From Pseudomonas gingeri (GTDB taxonomy: Bacteria > Pseudomonadota > Gammaproteobacteria > Pseudomonadales > Pseudomonadaceae): DNA of 64,000 nt. The position numbers and the translations under genes were made by a program. Numbering within the stretch: the first letter of the stretch is position 1; every line of letters starts with the position of its first letter. The stretch is taken from NCBI RefSeq assembly GCF_013386115.1, contig NZ_JACAOR010000007.1, positions 272,702 through 336,701 on the forward strand, read 5' to 3'. Shown here one piece after another: positions 26,909 through 36,670 of this stretch. The notes under the pieces were generated by a model, which worked only from the letters and a program-made list of their open reading frames with translations, was not told the origin of the DNA and did no database searches.

Positions 26909-27880
26909 TCAGAGAATGAACCGCGCGCGCCGGCTGGCGAGGATCAGCAGCGGCGCCGCGAGGAAGGCCAGGACCAGGACCACGGCGGTCAGGGTGTTGC
27001 CGTACGCCAACCCCATCGACAGTGCCCCGTAGAGAAACAGCGGGTGCACGTAGTAGAGAGCCGAGGACAGCTTGGCGTTGAGAGTGCTGGTGGACGCCCG
27101 GAAAAACACGAACGGCAGCAGGAACAGTGCCGGTGTGGTCAAGGGCAACGACACCAGGAAATCGAAGTTCTGCCGGGCATCGGCCTGATGCGAGTAATTC
27201 AGCCAGGCCTCGCCCAGCACCAGCACCAGGCCGACGGTGAATGCCCCGCAGACCTGCCCCCGCGTGACCTTTTCCGGCACCCCGTGGCGGGCCAGCGCAA
27301 ACCCCAGGGCCATGAACGGAAAGCCCATGAACAGGAAGTTGCGGGCGGTATAGTCGTTCTGGTTGAAGTGCTGGAGAAAGGCATTGGGCAATTCGAAATA
27401 GACCCGCGCATATTGCAGCACCAGGCCCACCGTGAATGCCCCCAGCGCCAGCACCATCAGCAGGCCCGTTGGCCGTTGGCGCAACAGGTAGAGGATCAGC
27501 CCGCCGCCGAGCATGCCCACCAGGTACCAGAGGTGGAAATAACCGATCACGAACTGCTTGAGGATCGCCAGCACCCCGCCGACACTGCCCAGGGCGGCGA
27601 AACTCGTGTAGGTCGGGCTGTAGACCAGCATCCAGAACAGGTACAGCAGCAGGCCGCGCTTGAACCAGAGCGCGAACGAGTGGCCGCGGGCAAGGGTCTG
27701 CCACAGGTAATAGCCGTTGATGACAAAAAAGGTCGGCACCGCCACCCGGAACAGGCCGTTGCACAGCACATAGCCCGGCGCCGTGTAGTTGCCGCCCATG
27801 AAATGGCAGTGCAGCACCACGACGAATACCGCCAGCAGGACTTTCAGCGCATCCAGGTTGCCGTTGAGGGCTTTAGCCAT
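26909..27880 (-). CDS. Membrane acyltransferase, acyltransferase-3 family (second of pair)
   Basis: This 323-residue polytopic protein has about ten membrane helices. The start pattern NLDALKVLLAVFVVVLHCHF contains the catalytic-type histidine of acyltransferase-3 proteins, which acylate extracytoplasmic glycans or lipids. Another family segment is FRVAVPTFFVINGYYLW. It overlaps the upstream acyltransferase by eight bases and is surely cotranscribed. Its substrate is unknown. Confidence 0.88.
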   Translation of the reverse strand: MAKALNGNLDALKVLLAVFVVVLHCHFMGGNYTAPGYVLCNGLFRVAVPTFFVINGYYLWQTLARGHSFALWFKRGLLLYLFWMLVYSPTYTSFAALGSVGGVLAILKQFVIGYFHLWYLVGMLGGGLILYLLRQRPTGLLMVLALGAFTVGLVLQYARVYFELPNAFLQHFNQNDYTARNFLFMGFPFMALGFALARHGVPEKVTRGQVCGAFTVGLVLVLGEAWLNYSHQADARQNFDFLVSLPLTTPALFLLPFVFFRASTSTLNAKLSSALYYVHPLFLYGALSMGLAYGNTLTAVVLVLAFLAAPLLILASRRARFIL

Positions 27881-28991
27881 CGTTCTTCACCTGTCGTCCC
27901 GCGGCATCGGTCTGCTGGCGCGATGTCGCGCCGCGGAACCGGCGCTTGCAGTAGCTCGTCGCGCGGTCGAGTACCGGCTTTTCAAAGAACGAGTAGCCGA
28001 CCCAGCCGTAGCACAGCACTGCGACCATCATCAGTATCAGGAACAGCAGGTTGTCCAGCAGGCTCCCCGGCCAGTTGCCGATCACCAGCCAGGCGCGGCC
28101 GATCACCCCGAGTACCAGCAAGTGCGACAGATAGATCGTGTAGGACATGTCGCCGGTAAACACCAGGGGCTGTGGAAAACGAATCAGCTGGCGTCGTTCC
28201 AGCAGCACCAGTGACAGGGTCAGGGCACCGAATACCAGGCCGACCGCGAGCATCCGCACCAGCCCTTCGCTGAAGAACAACTGGTAGTGGTAGATCAGCG
28301 GAAAACCCACCAGCAGGCTCGCGGCGAACATCAGCCAGACCACCGCCGTCGGCACCCGCGCGCTGTGCCGGCCATAGAAGAACAGGGCCAGCGCACTGCC
28401 GACGATGAATTCCAGCGCATAGGGATGCAGCACGATCTTCAGCGCCGGCGAATAGTCCTGCCAGGAGTCCAGCAGGTTGAACAGCACCAGCGCCAGCGCC
28501 CATATCGCCAGCAGGACGGGCAGCCAGCGCTCGCGCAAGGCCAGCAGCAGGCTGAACACCAGGTAGAACCACAATTCGAACACCAGCGACCAGGCCACCA
28601 TCACCAGCAGCACGCGCTCGTTGGGCAGCAGCAGGAACGACATCAGCAGGTTCGAGCCGCCATGGGAGCTGTTGACCAGCGTCGGCGACAACAGATAGAC
28701 CACCAGGGTGATAAAGAAATACAGCCAGTAGTTGGGGTAGATCCGCGACACCCGGTTGAACAGGAAACGCTGGACCTGGACCTTGTCCTGGAAGCGTCCA
28801 CGGGTGACGATCACCATGACGAAACCGCTGATGACAAAAAACAGATCGACGCCCAACTGGAAGAAGTCCACCAGCGCCGGCAGCAACGCATCGCCACCGG
28901 AGTACTTGAGCTCCACCGCCGCCATGTGAAACAGCACCACCCCCAATACTGCCGCGCCCCTCAGGCCCTGCAGAGAATACAGACGCTCCAT
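27873..28991 (-). CDS. Membrane acyltransferase, OafA/YrhL-like (first of pair)
   Basis: This 372-residue acyltransferase-3 family protein opens with YSLQGLRGAAVLGVVLFHMA, the typical start with the conserved Arg and His, followed by FQLGVDLFFVISGFVM. About ten membrane helices are visible. A clear ribosome site (GGAGAGGAG) precedes ATG 28991. Likely roles are O-acetylation or succinylation of a surface polysaccharide or osmoregulated glucan. It has a paralogue immediately downstream. Confidence 0.9.
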   Translation of the reverse strand: MERLYSLQGLRGAAVLGVVLFHMAAVELKYSGGDALLPALVDFFQLGVDLFFVISGFVMVIVTRGRFQDKVQVQRFLFNRVSRIYPNYWLYFFITLVVYLLSPTLVNSSHGGSNLLMSFLLLPNERVLLVMVAWSLVFELWFYLVFSLLLALRERWLPVLLAIWALALVLFNLLDSWQDYSPALKIVLHPYALEFIVGSALALFFYGRHSARVPTAVVWLMFAASLLVGFPLIYHYQLFFSEGLVRMLAVGLVFGALTLSLVLLERRQLIRFPQPLVFTGDMSYTIYLSHLLVLGVIGRAWLVIGNWPGSLLDNLLFLILMMVAVLCYGWVGYSFFEKPVLDRATSYCKRRFRGATSRQQTDAAGRQVKNDG

Positions 28992-29117
28992 ACTCCTCTC
29001 CGTCGTCTACTCGCTGAAAGGACGCCTCCCCCTGGCATTCCGAAGTTGAGCATAGCGAACCGTGCCAAATATGAGACATTGCTTTGAAACGATGACCGCC
29101 ATCAATCGATGCCCTGC

Positions 29118-29146
29118 CCGCCTGCATGATGCTGGCGGCTTTTTTG
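29118..29146 (+). terminator. Hairpin plus T-run just before the KefB-like gene
   Basis: CCGCC (29118-29122) and GGCGG (29134-29138) flank partly pairing bases (TGCAT, ATGCT) and are followed by CTTTTTT. On the plus strand it looks like an intrinsic terminator, yet there is no plus-strand gene upstream. It lies 22 bases before the antiporter start, which suggests an attenuator in that gene's leader. Confidence 0.5.
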
Positions 29147-29168
29147 TCGGTCCTGACCGGAGACGCTT

Positions 29169-31124
29169 GTGTTTGCCAATCTGTTGATCATCCTCGCCTC
29201 GTCACTGGTGGTGATTGCGCTGTTCCGGCGCCTGCAACTGCCACCGGTGCTGGGCTACCTGTGCGTCGGCCTGCTGGTCGGCCCAACCGCCTTCGGCTGG
29301 GTCAACGACAACGAGAACCTGCCGGACCTGGCCGAGCTGGGCGTGGTGTTCCTGCTGTTTTCCCTGGGGCTGGAGTTCTCCCTGTCGAAAATGCTCGCCC
29401 TGCGCCGCGTGGTATTCGGCCTCGGCAGCCTGCAGGTGGCCTGTACCGGTGCGGCGCTGGGCGGCCTGCTGGTGTTCTTCGGCATGCCGCTGGTGGCGGC
29501 GCTGATGCTCGGCGCCGGCCTCGCCCTGTCCTCAACGGCAATCGTCAGCAAGGAGCTGACCAGTCTCGGCGAGATCTTCAGCAGCCACGGTCAGAACGCG
29601 ATCGGCGTGCTGCTGTTCCAGGATGTGATCGCGGTCCTGCTGCTGACCCTGGTCCCGGTGTTCGCCGGCAGCAGCGACCAGGCCTGGTACTGGGCGCTGC
29701 CGATCACCCTGGGGAAAACCCTGGTGCTGTTCGTCGGCCTGCTGCTGGCCAGCCGCTGGCTGCTGCCACGGCTGTTCCATGAGGTCGCCGCATCGCACTC
29801 GGCGGAACTGTTTGTCCTGCTGGCGCTGGTGATCGTCCTGCTGACCGCCTGGCTGACCCACCTGCTGGGGCTTTCGCCGGCCCTGGGGGCGTTCCTTGCC
29901 GGCATGCTGCTGGGGGAAAGCCACTACCGCCACCAGATCGAAGCCGATATCCGGCCGTTCCGCGACATCCTGCTGGGGGTGTTCTTCGTCAGCATCGGCA
30001 TGCTGATCGACCTGCAACTGTTCGCCGACCACGGCCTGCTGATTCTCGGCCTGACCCTGGCCTTGCTGCTGATCAAGGGCGCGATCGTGGCGCTGCTGGT
30101 CAGGTTGCGCGGCAGCGATGCGGAAACCGCCTGGCGCAGCGGCCTGGCCCTGGCCCAGGGCGGTGAATTCTGCTTTGCGCTGATGGCCCAGATGCAGCAG
30201 AACAAGCTGATGCCGGCTGATATCAGCGGCCTGCTGCTGGCCGCGACCTTCTGCTCCATGGTCCTCACCCCACTGCTGCTGCGGGCCGCCCCGCGTATCG
30301 CCGCCCGGCTGCACCGCAAGCCGAACCAGGAGGCCCGGCTCGAGGAGATCAGCGCGCTGAACGCAGAACTGCACGGGCACGTGGTGATCTGCGGCTACGG
30401 GCGCGTCGGCCAGTCCATCGGGCGTTTCCTGCGCCGGGAACAGCAAAGCTTCGTCGCCCTCGACGACGACCCGGTACGGGTGCGCGAGGCGGCGGCCGGT
30501 GAAAGCTGCGTGCACTACGGCGACTCACGTCGTGGCGACCTGCTGGCCGCCGTCGGCCTCGAACGGGCGCGGCTGCTGGTGATCGCCGTGGACAAGACCG
30601 ATATCGCCATGCTGGTCCTCAAGGCCGCCCGCCACTTGAATACGACAGTACCGATCCTGGTCAGGACCCGTGACGACAGTCAGCTCGCCGAGCTGAAGGC
30701 CGCCGGTGCCAACGAAGTGGTCCCGGAACTGCTGGAGTCGAGCCTGATGCTCGCCTCCCACGCGCTGATCATGCTCGGGGTTGCCGAGCCGCAGGTGCAG
30801 GCCCGGGTCAATGAGGTCCGGCACACCCGCTACAAGCTGCTGCGCGGTTTCTATCACGGCGCGCAGACCAACCTGCTCGGCACCCAGGGCCAGCCCAAGG
30901 TGCTGATGCACGCGGTGAACCTGGCCGTCGACGCCCATGCCTGCGGCCAGTCGATCAATACCCTGGAGCTCGAACAACTGGGCGTCGAGGTCCAGGGCCT
31001 GCAGCGCGCCGGCAAGGAACTCGAGGTGGACGGCGATACCGCCCTGCACGCCGGGGATACCGTGCTGATGTCCGGGACACTGGCCGCCATCGAAGCGTGC
31101 GAGGCACGCCTGCTCGGGGGCTGA
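29169..31124 (+). CDS. KefB-type monovalent cation:proton antiporter (CPA2)
   Basis: This 651-residue inner-membrane protein has an Na+/H+-exchanger domain of about 12 helices (residues 1-385), a cytoplasmic TrkA-N/RCK domain with the nucleotide motif VVICGYGRVGQSIGRF (about 400-415), and a C-terminal TrkA-C domain (about 560-651). Such proteins exchange K+ for protons and are gated by nucleotide or glutathione adducts. The start is GTG 29169, with GGAGA seven bases upstream. A terminator-like hairpin directly precedes it. The stop is one base from the convergent ammonium transporter stop. Confidence 0.92.
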   Translation: MFANLLIILASSLVVIALFRRLQLPPVLGYLCVGLLVGPTAFGWVNDNENLPDLAELGVVFLLFSLGLEFSLSKMLALRRVVFGLGSLQVACTGAALGGLLVFFGMPLVAALMLGAGLALSSTAIVSKELTSLGEIFSSHGQNAIGVLLFQDVIAVLLLTLVPVFAGSSDQAWYWALPITLGKTLVLFVGLLLASRWLLPRLFHEVAASHSAELFVLLALVIVLLTAWLTHLLGLSPALGAFLAGMLLGESHYRHQIEADIRPFRDILLGVFFVSIGMLIDLQLFADHGLLILGLTLALLLIKGAIVALLVRLRGSDAETAWRSGLALAQGGEFCFALMAQMQQNKLMPADISGLLLAATFCSMVLTPLLLRAAPRIAARLHRKPNQEARLEEISALNAELHGHVVICGYGRVGQSIGRFLRREQQSFVALDDDPVRVREAAAGESCVHYGDSRRGDLLAAVGLERARLLVIAVDKTDIAMLVLKAARHLNTTVPILVRTRDDSQLAELKAAGANEVVPELLESSLMLASHALIMLGVAEPQVQARVNEVRHTRYKLLRGFYHGAQTNLLGTQGQPKVLMHAVNLAVDAHACGQSINTLELEQLGVEVQGLQRAGKELEVDGDTALHAGDTVLMSGTLAAIEACEARLLGG

Positions 31125-31125
31125 A

Positions 31126-32334
31126 TCAGTCCTGGCTGACCGCGCCGATCTTGTGTATCGACAGATCGGCGCCGTAGTACTCTTCTTCCTGGCTCAGGCG
31201 CAGGCCATGCACCGCCTTGATCGCGCCGTACACGGCAAAACCGCCGATCAGCGCGACCGCCACGCCCGACAGCGTGCCGATCAACTGGCTGATCAGGCTG
31301 ACACCGCCCAACCCGCCCAACGCCTGCTGGCCGAAGATCCCGCAGGCCACCCCGCCCCACACGCCGCACAGGCCGTGCAGCGGCCAGACACCCAGGACAT
31401 CGTCGATCTTCCACTTGCTCTGGGTGGCGATAAAGCACCAGACAAACAACCCGCCGGCCACCGCCCCCGTCACCAGCGCACCCACCGGATGCATCAGGTC
31501 GGAACCGGCACATATCGCCACCAGCCCGGCCAATGGCCCGTTGTGCAGGAAGCCCGGGTCGTTGCGACCGATGATCAGCGCCGCCACCGTGCCGCCGACC
31601 ATCGCCATCAGCGAGTTGACCGCCACCAGGCCGCTGACGCCTTGCAGGGTCTGCGCACTCATCACGTTGAAGCCGAACCAGCCGACGATCAGGATCCATG
31701 ACCCCAGGGCCAGGAACGGGATGCTCGATGGCGCGAACGCCACCAGTCGTCCATCGCGGTAACGCCCCTGGCGCGGCCCGAGCAGCAGGACCGCCGCCAG
31801 CGCCAGCCAGCCGCCCATGGCGTGCACCACCACCGAGCCGGCGAAGTCATGGAAGCTCGCCCCGAAGCGTTCCAGCAACCAGGCCTGCAGGCCGAAATTG
31901 CCATTCCAGACCACGCCCTCGAAGAAGGGATAGACGAATGCCACGATCAGCGCCGTGGCGCACAATTGCGGGGCAAACCGTGCACGCTCGGCGATCCCGC
32001 CGGAAATGATCGCGGGAATGGCCGCGGCGAACGTCAGCAGGAAGAAGAATTTCACCAGCCCATAGCCATGATCGCCACTGATCTGCGCCGCCGGGTGCAG
32101 AAAGCTCACGCCGTAGGAGATCCAGTAACCGATGAAGAAATAGGCCAGGGTCGAGATGGCGAAATCGCTGAGGATCTTCGACAGCGCATTCACCTGGTTT
32201 TTCTGGCGTACGGTGCCGACTTCGAGAAAGGCAAAACCGGCGTGCATGGCCAGGACCATGACCGCGCCGATCAGGATGAACAGGGTATTGGAGCCATGGA
32301 CCAGAGTGTCCACAGCGCTTTGCAAATTTTCCAT
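31126..32334 (-). CDS. amtB: Ammonium transporter (Amt family)
   Basis: This 402-residue inner-membrane channel for ammonium has about 11 helices. The twin-histidine pore residues are present in FAGSVVVHAMGGW and in WPLHGLCGVWGG. The start was placed at ATG 32334 (MENLQSAVDTL); a GTG twelve codons upstream is an alternative, and neither has a strong ribosome site. No glnK lies beside it, unlike the main glnK-amtB operon, so this may be an accessory paralogue. Confidence 0.93.
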   Translation of the reverse strand: MENLQSAVDTLVHGSNTLFILIGAVMVLAMHAGFAFLEVGTVRQKNQVNALSKILSDFAISTLAYFFIGYWISYGVSFLHPAAQISGDHGYGLVKFFFLLTFAAAIPAIISGGIAERARFAPQLCATALIVAFVYPFFEGVVWNGNFGLQAWLLERFGASFHDFAGSVVVHAMGGWLALAAVLLLGPRQGRYRDGRLVAFAPSSIPFLALGSWILIVGWFGFNVMSAQTLQGVSGLVAVNSLMAMVGGTVAALIIGRNDPGFLHNGPLAGLVAICAGSDLMHPVGALVTGAVAGGLFVWCFIATQSKWKIDDVLGVWPLHGLCGVWGGVACGIFGQQALGGLGGVSLISQLIGTLSGVAVALIGGFAVYGAIKAVHGLRLSQEEEYYGADLSIHKIGAVSQD

Positions 32335-32675
32335 GGAGACGGCAGACCTGAAGTCAGGGAAAAGCACCAAAGCTGTTCAACGCGCCCGTTTTTCGCACTC
32401 TATTGGCGCAATCGGCGACTGGCGGCGAACCGCTTTGGCGCAGGGCGAAGAACAGGGTCAGGGACCACTTCGGTTTTTTCCGCGTATTTTGATTATTTAG
32501 GGTAAGGTTTTCGCGGGTTCCCGCCGATCGACGCCCAGATACGGCGCACGCATCGGCAACAACGCACCAGCACATAGCAAAACCTGTACCAGCCGATCGC
32601 AGTGAACCTTCGCCCACGGCCTGTACTCGAACCTGTCACACGCCTTTCACAACGCCTCTCAAGGAGAAGAACACC
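32335..32675. other. Intergenic region between amt and the DUF883 gene
   Basis: This 341-base divergent promoter region contains an AT-rich patch (TTTTGATTATTTAGGGTAAG near 32486-32505). I looked for a sigma-54 site (TGGCAC-N5-TTGC) for the ammonium transporter and found no convincing one. No gene is seen. Confidence 0.5.
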
Positions 32676-32990
32676 ATGGTCAGCAAAACGGCAAAGACTG
32701 CTCAGGAAATACTGATGGCGGATTTTCAGACCCTGGTCAGCGACACGGAACGTCTGCTCGAACATACCGCGACCCTGGCCGGCGACCAGGCTGACGAGCT
32801 GCGCGCGCAGATTCACGACAGCCTGTTGAAGGCCCGGGAGACCCTGCAACTGACCGAGGCGTCCCTGCGCGAGCGCGGCCAGGCCGCCGTGGTGGCGACC
32901 GAGGACTATGTCCAGGCCAATCCCTGGCAGTCCGTCGGCATCGCCGCCGGGATCGGCTTCCTGATCGGCCTGCTGGCCACGCGGCGCTGA
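32676..32990 (+). CDS. DUF883 (ElaB/YqjD-like) membrane-anchored protein
   Basis: This 104-residue protein has a long amphipathic coiled-coil helix (about residues 10-80) and a C-terminal membrane anchor (SVGIAAGIGFLIGLLATRR). ElaB/YqjD proteins sit on the inner membrane and bind ribosomes in stationary phase in E. coli. A strong site (AAGGAG) precedes ATG 32676. It starts a three-gene cluster. Confidence 0.92.
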   Translation: MVSKTAKTAQEILMADFQTLVSDTERLLEHTATLAGDQADELRAQIHDSLLKARETLQLTEASLRERGQAAVVATEDYVQANPWQSVGIAAGIGFLIGLLATRR

Positions 32991-32992
32991 TC

Positions 32993-33370
32993 ATGGCGAG
33001 CGATGAAGCGGGCAGCACCCGCTCCTCCACGCGCCGCCTGGGCGCCGCCTTCCTCGGCCTGCTGCACAGCCATGTCGAGCTGTTCGGCATCGAACTGCAG
33101 GAACAGAAGGCCCGCACCGTCAGCCTGCTGCTGTTCGCCGGACTGGCGCTGGTGTTCGCCCTGCTGCTGTTGATCGGCCTTTCGGCACTGGTGCTGATCC
33201 TGGTCTGGGACACCTATCGCCTGACCGGCATCATCGGCCTGTGCGCCTTCTACACGCTGGCGGCACTGTTTTGTGGCCTGCGCCTGAAGGCGGCGATCTT
33301 CGATGAGTCCTCTCCCTTCCACGCCACGCTCGAAGAGCTGGCCAACGACCGCGAGCGACTGCTGCCATGA
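32993..33370 (+). CDS. YqjE-like (phage holin family by name) membrane protein
   Basis: This 125-residue protein has two strong membrane helices (about residues 43-68 and 78-100) and conserved RLGAAFLGLLHSHVELFGIELQEQK. It belongs to the Actinobacterial holin/YqjE group that always follows a DUF883 gene; a holin activity is not implied. It overlaps the next gene by four bases. Confidence 0.9.
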   Translation: MASDEAGSTRSSTRRLGAAFLGLLHSHVELFGIELQEQKARTVSLLLFAGLALVFALLLLIGLSALVLILVWDTYRLTGIIGLCAFYTLAALFCGLRLKAAIFDESSPFHATLEELANDRERLLP

Positions 33371-33708
33371 GTGCCCCCGAACTGAAACAGAACAGCTCGC
33401 GCCGGGAAATGCGCAAGGCGCTGATTCGCCTGCGCATGGAAATGCACCGCCAGGAAATCCGCCATGAGTCCGGGCAGTTGCTGCAACCACTGCAACGCAT
33501 GCGCGGCCTGGGCCAGAACTGGCAGGACAATCTCGGTATCAAGCACGCCCCGCTATGGGGGATCGGCGTGGTCACCCTGCTGGGCTTTCTCGGCGGCAAG
33601 GGCGCCAAGGGCAGCGGCCTCAATGGCCTGTCCCGCCTGATCCGCCTGGGCACCAGCCTGCTTCCGCTGATCAGGCTGGCACTGCAAGGCTCATCCGGCA
33701 AACGCTGA
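33367..33708 (+). CDS. Conserved hypothetical third gene of the DUF883-YqjE cluster
   Basis: This 113-residue protein has a charged helical N-terminal half (RREMRKALIRLRMEMHRQEI) and a hydrophobic, glycine-rich C-terminal half (HAPLWGIGVVTLLGFLGGKG, then LIRLGTSLLPLIRLAL). It occupies the place of yqjK in E. coli. It is coupled to the preceding gene by an ATGA overlap. Confidence 0.82.
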   Translation: MSAPELKQNSSRREMRKALIRLRMEMHRQEIRHESGQLLQPLQRMRGLGQNWQDNLGIKHAPLWGIGVVTLLGFLGGKGAKGSGLNGLSRLIRLGTSLLPLIRLALQGSSGKR

Positions 33709-33840
33709 TCCCGGCGAATCTGGCTGCATTCTTGCAGTAGCAATGGATCGAACGCGAACCGACGGCGGTTTTCCGTGGTTCGCGCCATTCCACCCTGCCC
33801 GTGTGCCAGCCAGCCCCACAACACCGACCAAGGAGGCTCC

Positions 33841-35004
33841 GTGATCGACGGGCAACCGCTCGCCTGCTTTCAGCCCTTTATCGATACCGCCACCGGACGC
33901 ATCGCCGGCGTCGAGGCGCTTGGCCGACTGCGCCAGGCCGATGGGCAACTGACCTCCGTGGGACCGCTGTTCGCCGACCCGCGCACGCCGTCCGCGGCCT
34001 TGCGTCGCCTCGACCGACAGATCCGCGACAACGCCCTGAGCCGCCTGCACGAAGCCCCCGCGGAGTGGTTCCTGAGTCTCAACATGTCCCCCCGCTGGAT
34101 CAGCCGCCTGAGCAGTGGCCAGGCCCTGCCGAGCCTGAAACAACTGCAGCAGCACGGTGTCGACCCACGGCGTATCGTCTTTGAAATCACCGAATTGAGC
34201 GGTGACAGCTCGCGCCTCTCGGAAGCGGTCAGCCGCTATCGCGAAGCCGGCGCGCGGATCGCCATCGATGATTTCGGTGCCGGGTATTCGCAACTGGATC
34301 GGGTCCTGGCCCTGCAGCCGGATATTCTCAAGCTCGATATGCGCCTGTTCCAGGCGGCCGCCCGTGGCGGACCGAGCAGCGAAGTGGTCAAGGCCCTGGC
34401 GCAGATGGCGGAAAAGACCGGCTGCTGGATCATCGCCGAAGGGGTGGAAACCGAAGCCGAGCTGAATTTCGCCCTGGAGTGCGGTTCACGCTACGTGCAG
34501 GGCTATCTGTTTGCCAGGGCCGAACTGGACTTTTTCCCCAGCGATGCCTTCGTCGCGCGGTTCGCCGAATTGCGTGAACGCTATGTACAGAAAAAACTCG
34601 CCGAGCGGGCCCGACTGATGAGCCTGCGCCTGCAACTGGGCGAGCTGATGGGCATCCTCCAGGCCTGGGCCCAGGCCCAGGCGCCGATCAGCCAGTTGCC
34701 GCAACTCGACAGTTATCCCTGGCTGCTGCGCTTTTACCAATGCGACCGGCACGGCACGCAACTGACGCCGAACCTGGAGTGGCGCAACCATGCCTGGCAC
34801 GCCGACAGCAGCTACCTGGGCCACAACTGGTCATGGCGCCCGTACTTCTATCACCTGCTGGCCGAAGGCTGGGATGAACGCCGCCTGACCCTGTCCAGCA
34901 CCTACCGCGATGCCACCAGCAACCAGTATTGCCTGACCGCCGGACAGTTCTTCGACAACGGCCAGCGTCTGCTGCTGATCGATATCGACGCCGCCGGCTT
35001 GTAG
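33841..35004 (+). CDS. EAL-domain c-di-GMP phosphodiesterase
   Basis: This 387-residue cytoplasmic protein has an EAL domain at residues 1-245. The catalytic signatures are kept: E-A-L in GVEALGRL (25-27), FEITELS, IAIDDFGAGYSQLD (metal-binding DD) and IIAEGVETEAEL. It should hydrolyse cyclic di-GMP. A 140-residue C-terminal domain (QLDSYPWLLRFYQCDRHGTQ and following) is of a type often found after EAL in Pseudomonas and is probably sensory. The start is GTG 33841 with a textbook AAGGAGG. It lies just before dgt and the signalling block. Confidence 0.93.
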   Translation: MIDGQPLACFQPFIDTATGRIAGVEALGRLRQADGQLTSVGPLFADPRTPSAALRRLDRQIRDNALSRLHEAPAEWFLSLNMSPRWISRLSSGQALPSLKQLQQHGVDPRRIVFEITELSGDSSRLSEAVSRYREAGARIAIDDFGAGYSQLDRVLALQPDILKLDMRLFQAAARGGPSSEVVKALAQMAEKTGCWIIAEGVETEAELNFALECGSRYVQGYLFARAELDFFPSDAFVARFAELRERYVQKKLAERARLMSLRLQLGELMGILQAWAQAQAPISQLPQLDSYPWLLRFYQCDRHGTQLTPNLEWRNHAWHADSSYLGHNWSWRPYFYHLLAEGWDERRLTLSSTYRDATSNQYCLTAGQFFDNGQRLLLIDIDAAGL

Positions 35005-35073
35005 TTTTTGCTTGCAGGCGCGCCGCCTAACCGGGAAGCTGGTGGTTCAATCACCCGACGGAGAGAACGCGCC

Positions 35074-36405
35074 TTGGATTGGCAAACCCTGCTCAACCGC
35101 GAACGCCTGGGAAAGCCCCTGCACAGCCCGCAAGAGCTGGGACGCAGCCCTTTCCACAAAGACCATGACCGTATCATCTTCTCCGGAGCCTTCCGGCGCC
35201 TGGGGCGCAAGACCCAGGTGCACCCGGTGTCGAGCAACGACCATATCCACACCCGCCTGACCCACTCGCTGGAAGTCAGTTGCGTCGGTCGCTCCCTCGG
35301 CATGCGCGTCGGCGAAACCCTGCGCGGCGCCCTGCCCGACTGGTGCGAGCCGAGCGACCTGGGCATGGTCGTGCAATCGGCCTGCCTGGCCCACGACATC
35401 GGCAACCCGCCCTTCGGCCATTCCGGCGAGGATGCGATCCGCCACTGGTTCCAGCAGGCGGCCGGGCGTGGCTGGCTGGACGACATGAGCGTCGCCGAGC
35501 GTGCCGACTTCCTCAATTTCGAAGGCAACGCCCAGGGTTTCCGGGTGCTGACCCAGCTGGAATACCACCAGTTCGACGGCGGTACCCGCCTGACCTACGC
35601 AACCCTCGGCACCTACCTCAAGTACCCCTGGACCGCCCGGCACGCCGATTCCCTGGGTTACAAGAAGCACAAGTTCGGCTGCTACCAGAGCGAATTGCCG
35701 ATCCTCGAACAGATCACCCAGAAGCTCGGCCTGCCGCAGCTGGAAGAACAGCGCTGGGCGCGGCATCCGCTGGTCTACCTGATGGAGGCCGCCGATGACA
35801 TCTGCTACGCCCTGATCGACCTCGAGGACGGCCTGGAGATGGATCTGCTGAACTACGCGGAAGTCGAGTCGCTGCTGCTCGGGCTGGTGGGCGACGACCT
35901 GCCGGAAACCTACCGGCAACTGGGTCCGCAGGACTCGCGGCGGCGCAAGCTGGCGATCCTGCGCGGCAAGGCCATCGAGCACCTGACCAACGCCGCTGCC
36001 AGGGCCTTTGTCGAACAGCAGGACGCCTTGCTCGCCGGGACCCTGTCGGGCGACCTGGTGGAACACATGCACGGGCCGGCCAAGCGCTGCGTGCTCAACG
36101 CGAAGGACATCGCGCGCAAGAAGATCTTCCAGGACAAGCGCAAGACGCTCCACGAGATCGGTGCCTACACCACCCTGGAAATCCTCCTGAACGCGTTCTG
36201 CGGCGCCGCGTTGGAGCAGCATGGCGGCCGTACGCCGTCGTTCAAGCACCGGCGGATCCTCGACCTGCTCGGCAACAATGCACCTCACCCGGACTGGCCG
36301 CTGCACACCTCGTTCCTGCGCATGATCGACTTCATCGCCGGGATGACCGACAGCTACGCCAGCGAAATGGCCCGGGAAATGACCGGCCGCTCCAGTCCCC
36401 AGTGA
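35074..36405 (+). CDS. dgt: Deoxyguanosinetriphosphate triphosphohydrolase
   Basis: Dgt hydrolyses dGTP (or other dNTPs) to nucleoside plus triphosphate. The 443-residue HD-superfamily enzyme shows RLTHSLEVS and the metal site [17 protein letters not shown] (H107, D108). The start is taken as TTG 35074, because GGAGAG lies ten bases upstream and homologues begin [12 protein letters not shown]; an ATG 22 codons upstream has no good site. Confidence 0.93.
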   Translation: MDWQTLLNRERLGKPLHSPQELGRSPFHKDHDRIIFSGAFRRLGRKTQVHPVSSNDHIHTRLTHSLEVSCVGRSLGMRVGETLRGALPDWCEPSDLGMVVQSACLAHDIGNPPFGHSGEDAIRHWFQQAAGRGWLDDMSVAERADFLNFEGNAQGFRVLTQLEYHQFDGGTRLTYATLGTYLKYPWTARHADSLGYKKHKFGCYQSELPILEQITQKLGLPQLEEQRWARHPLVYLMEAADDICYALIDLEDGLEMDLLNYAEVESLLLGLVGDDLPETYRQLGPQDSRRRKLAILRGKAIEHLTNAAARAFVEQQDALLAGTLSGDLVEHMHGPAKRCVLNAKDIARKKIFQDKRKTLHEIGAYTTLEILLNAFCGAALEQHGGRTPSFKHRRILDLLGNNAPHPDWPLHTSFLRMIDFIAGMTDSYASEMAREMTGRSSPQ

Positions 36406-36408
36406 TCC

Positions 36409-36443
36409 CGCGGGCCCGCTGGCGCCAAGCCGGCGGGCCCGCG
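36409..36443 (+). terminator. Stem-loop after dgt
   Basis: CGCGGGCCCGC (36409-36419) pairs perfectly with GCGGGCCCGCG (36433-36443) over a 13-base loop, starting four bases after the dgt stop. There is no T-run, so termination efficiency is uncertain. Confidence 0.6.
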
Positions 36444-36670
36444 AGCGAACAGCGATGCCCGCGTCCCACACGGAGAAAGCCTACATTTGCCCCGGAATCA
36501 CCTGATGGAGACTATGTTGGACCCGCTGAAATAATCCATTCCCTCTTAGTCTGCCACCCGGACTCAATCCGACCCCTCGCTCAACAAGCGCCCGACTTCA
36601 GGCCCACCCCCCTGTTCCACGCCTGCTCCTGAAGCCTTGTTCGAAGTAGGTAGTTCGCCTGGAAAATCGC

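Noticed and set aside
31126..32675. Sigma-54 promoter for the ammonium transporter
   Set aside because: No TGGCAC-N5-TTGC element with correct spacing was found on the minus strand upstream of the gene.
32993..33370. Prophage evidence from the 'phage holin family' protein
   Set aside because: It is the YqjE-type protein that normally follows DUF883 in chromosomes; no phage genes accompany it.
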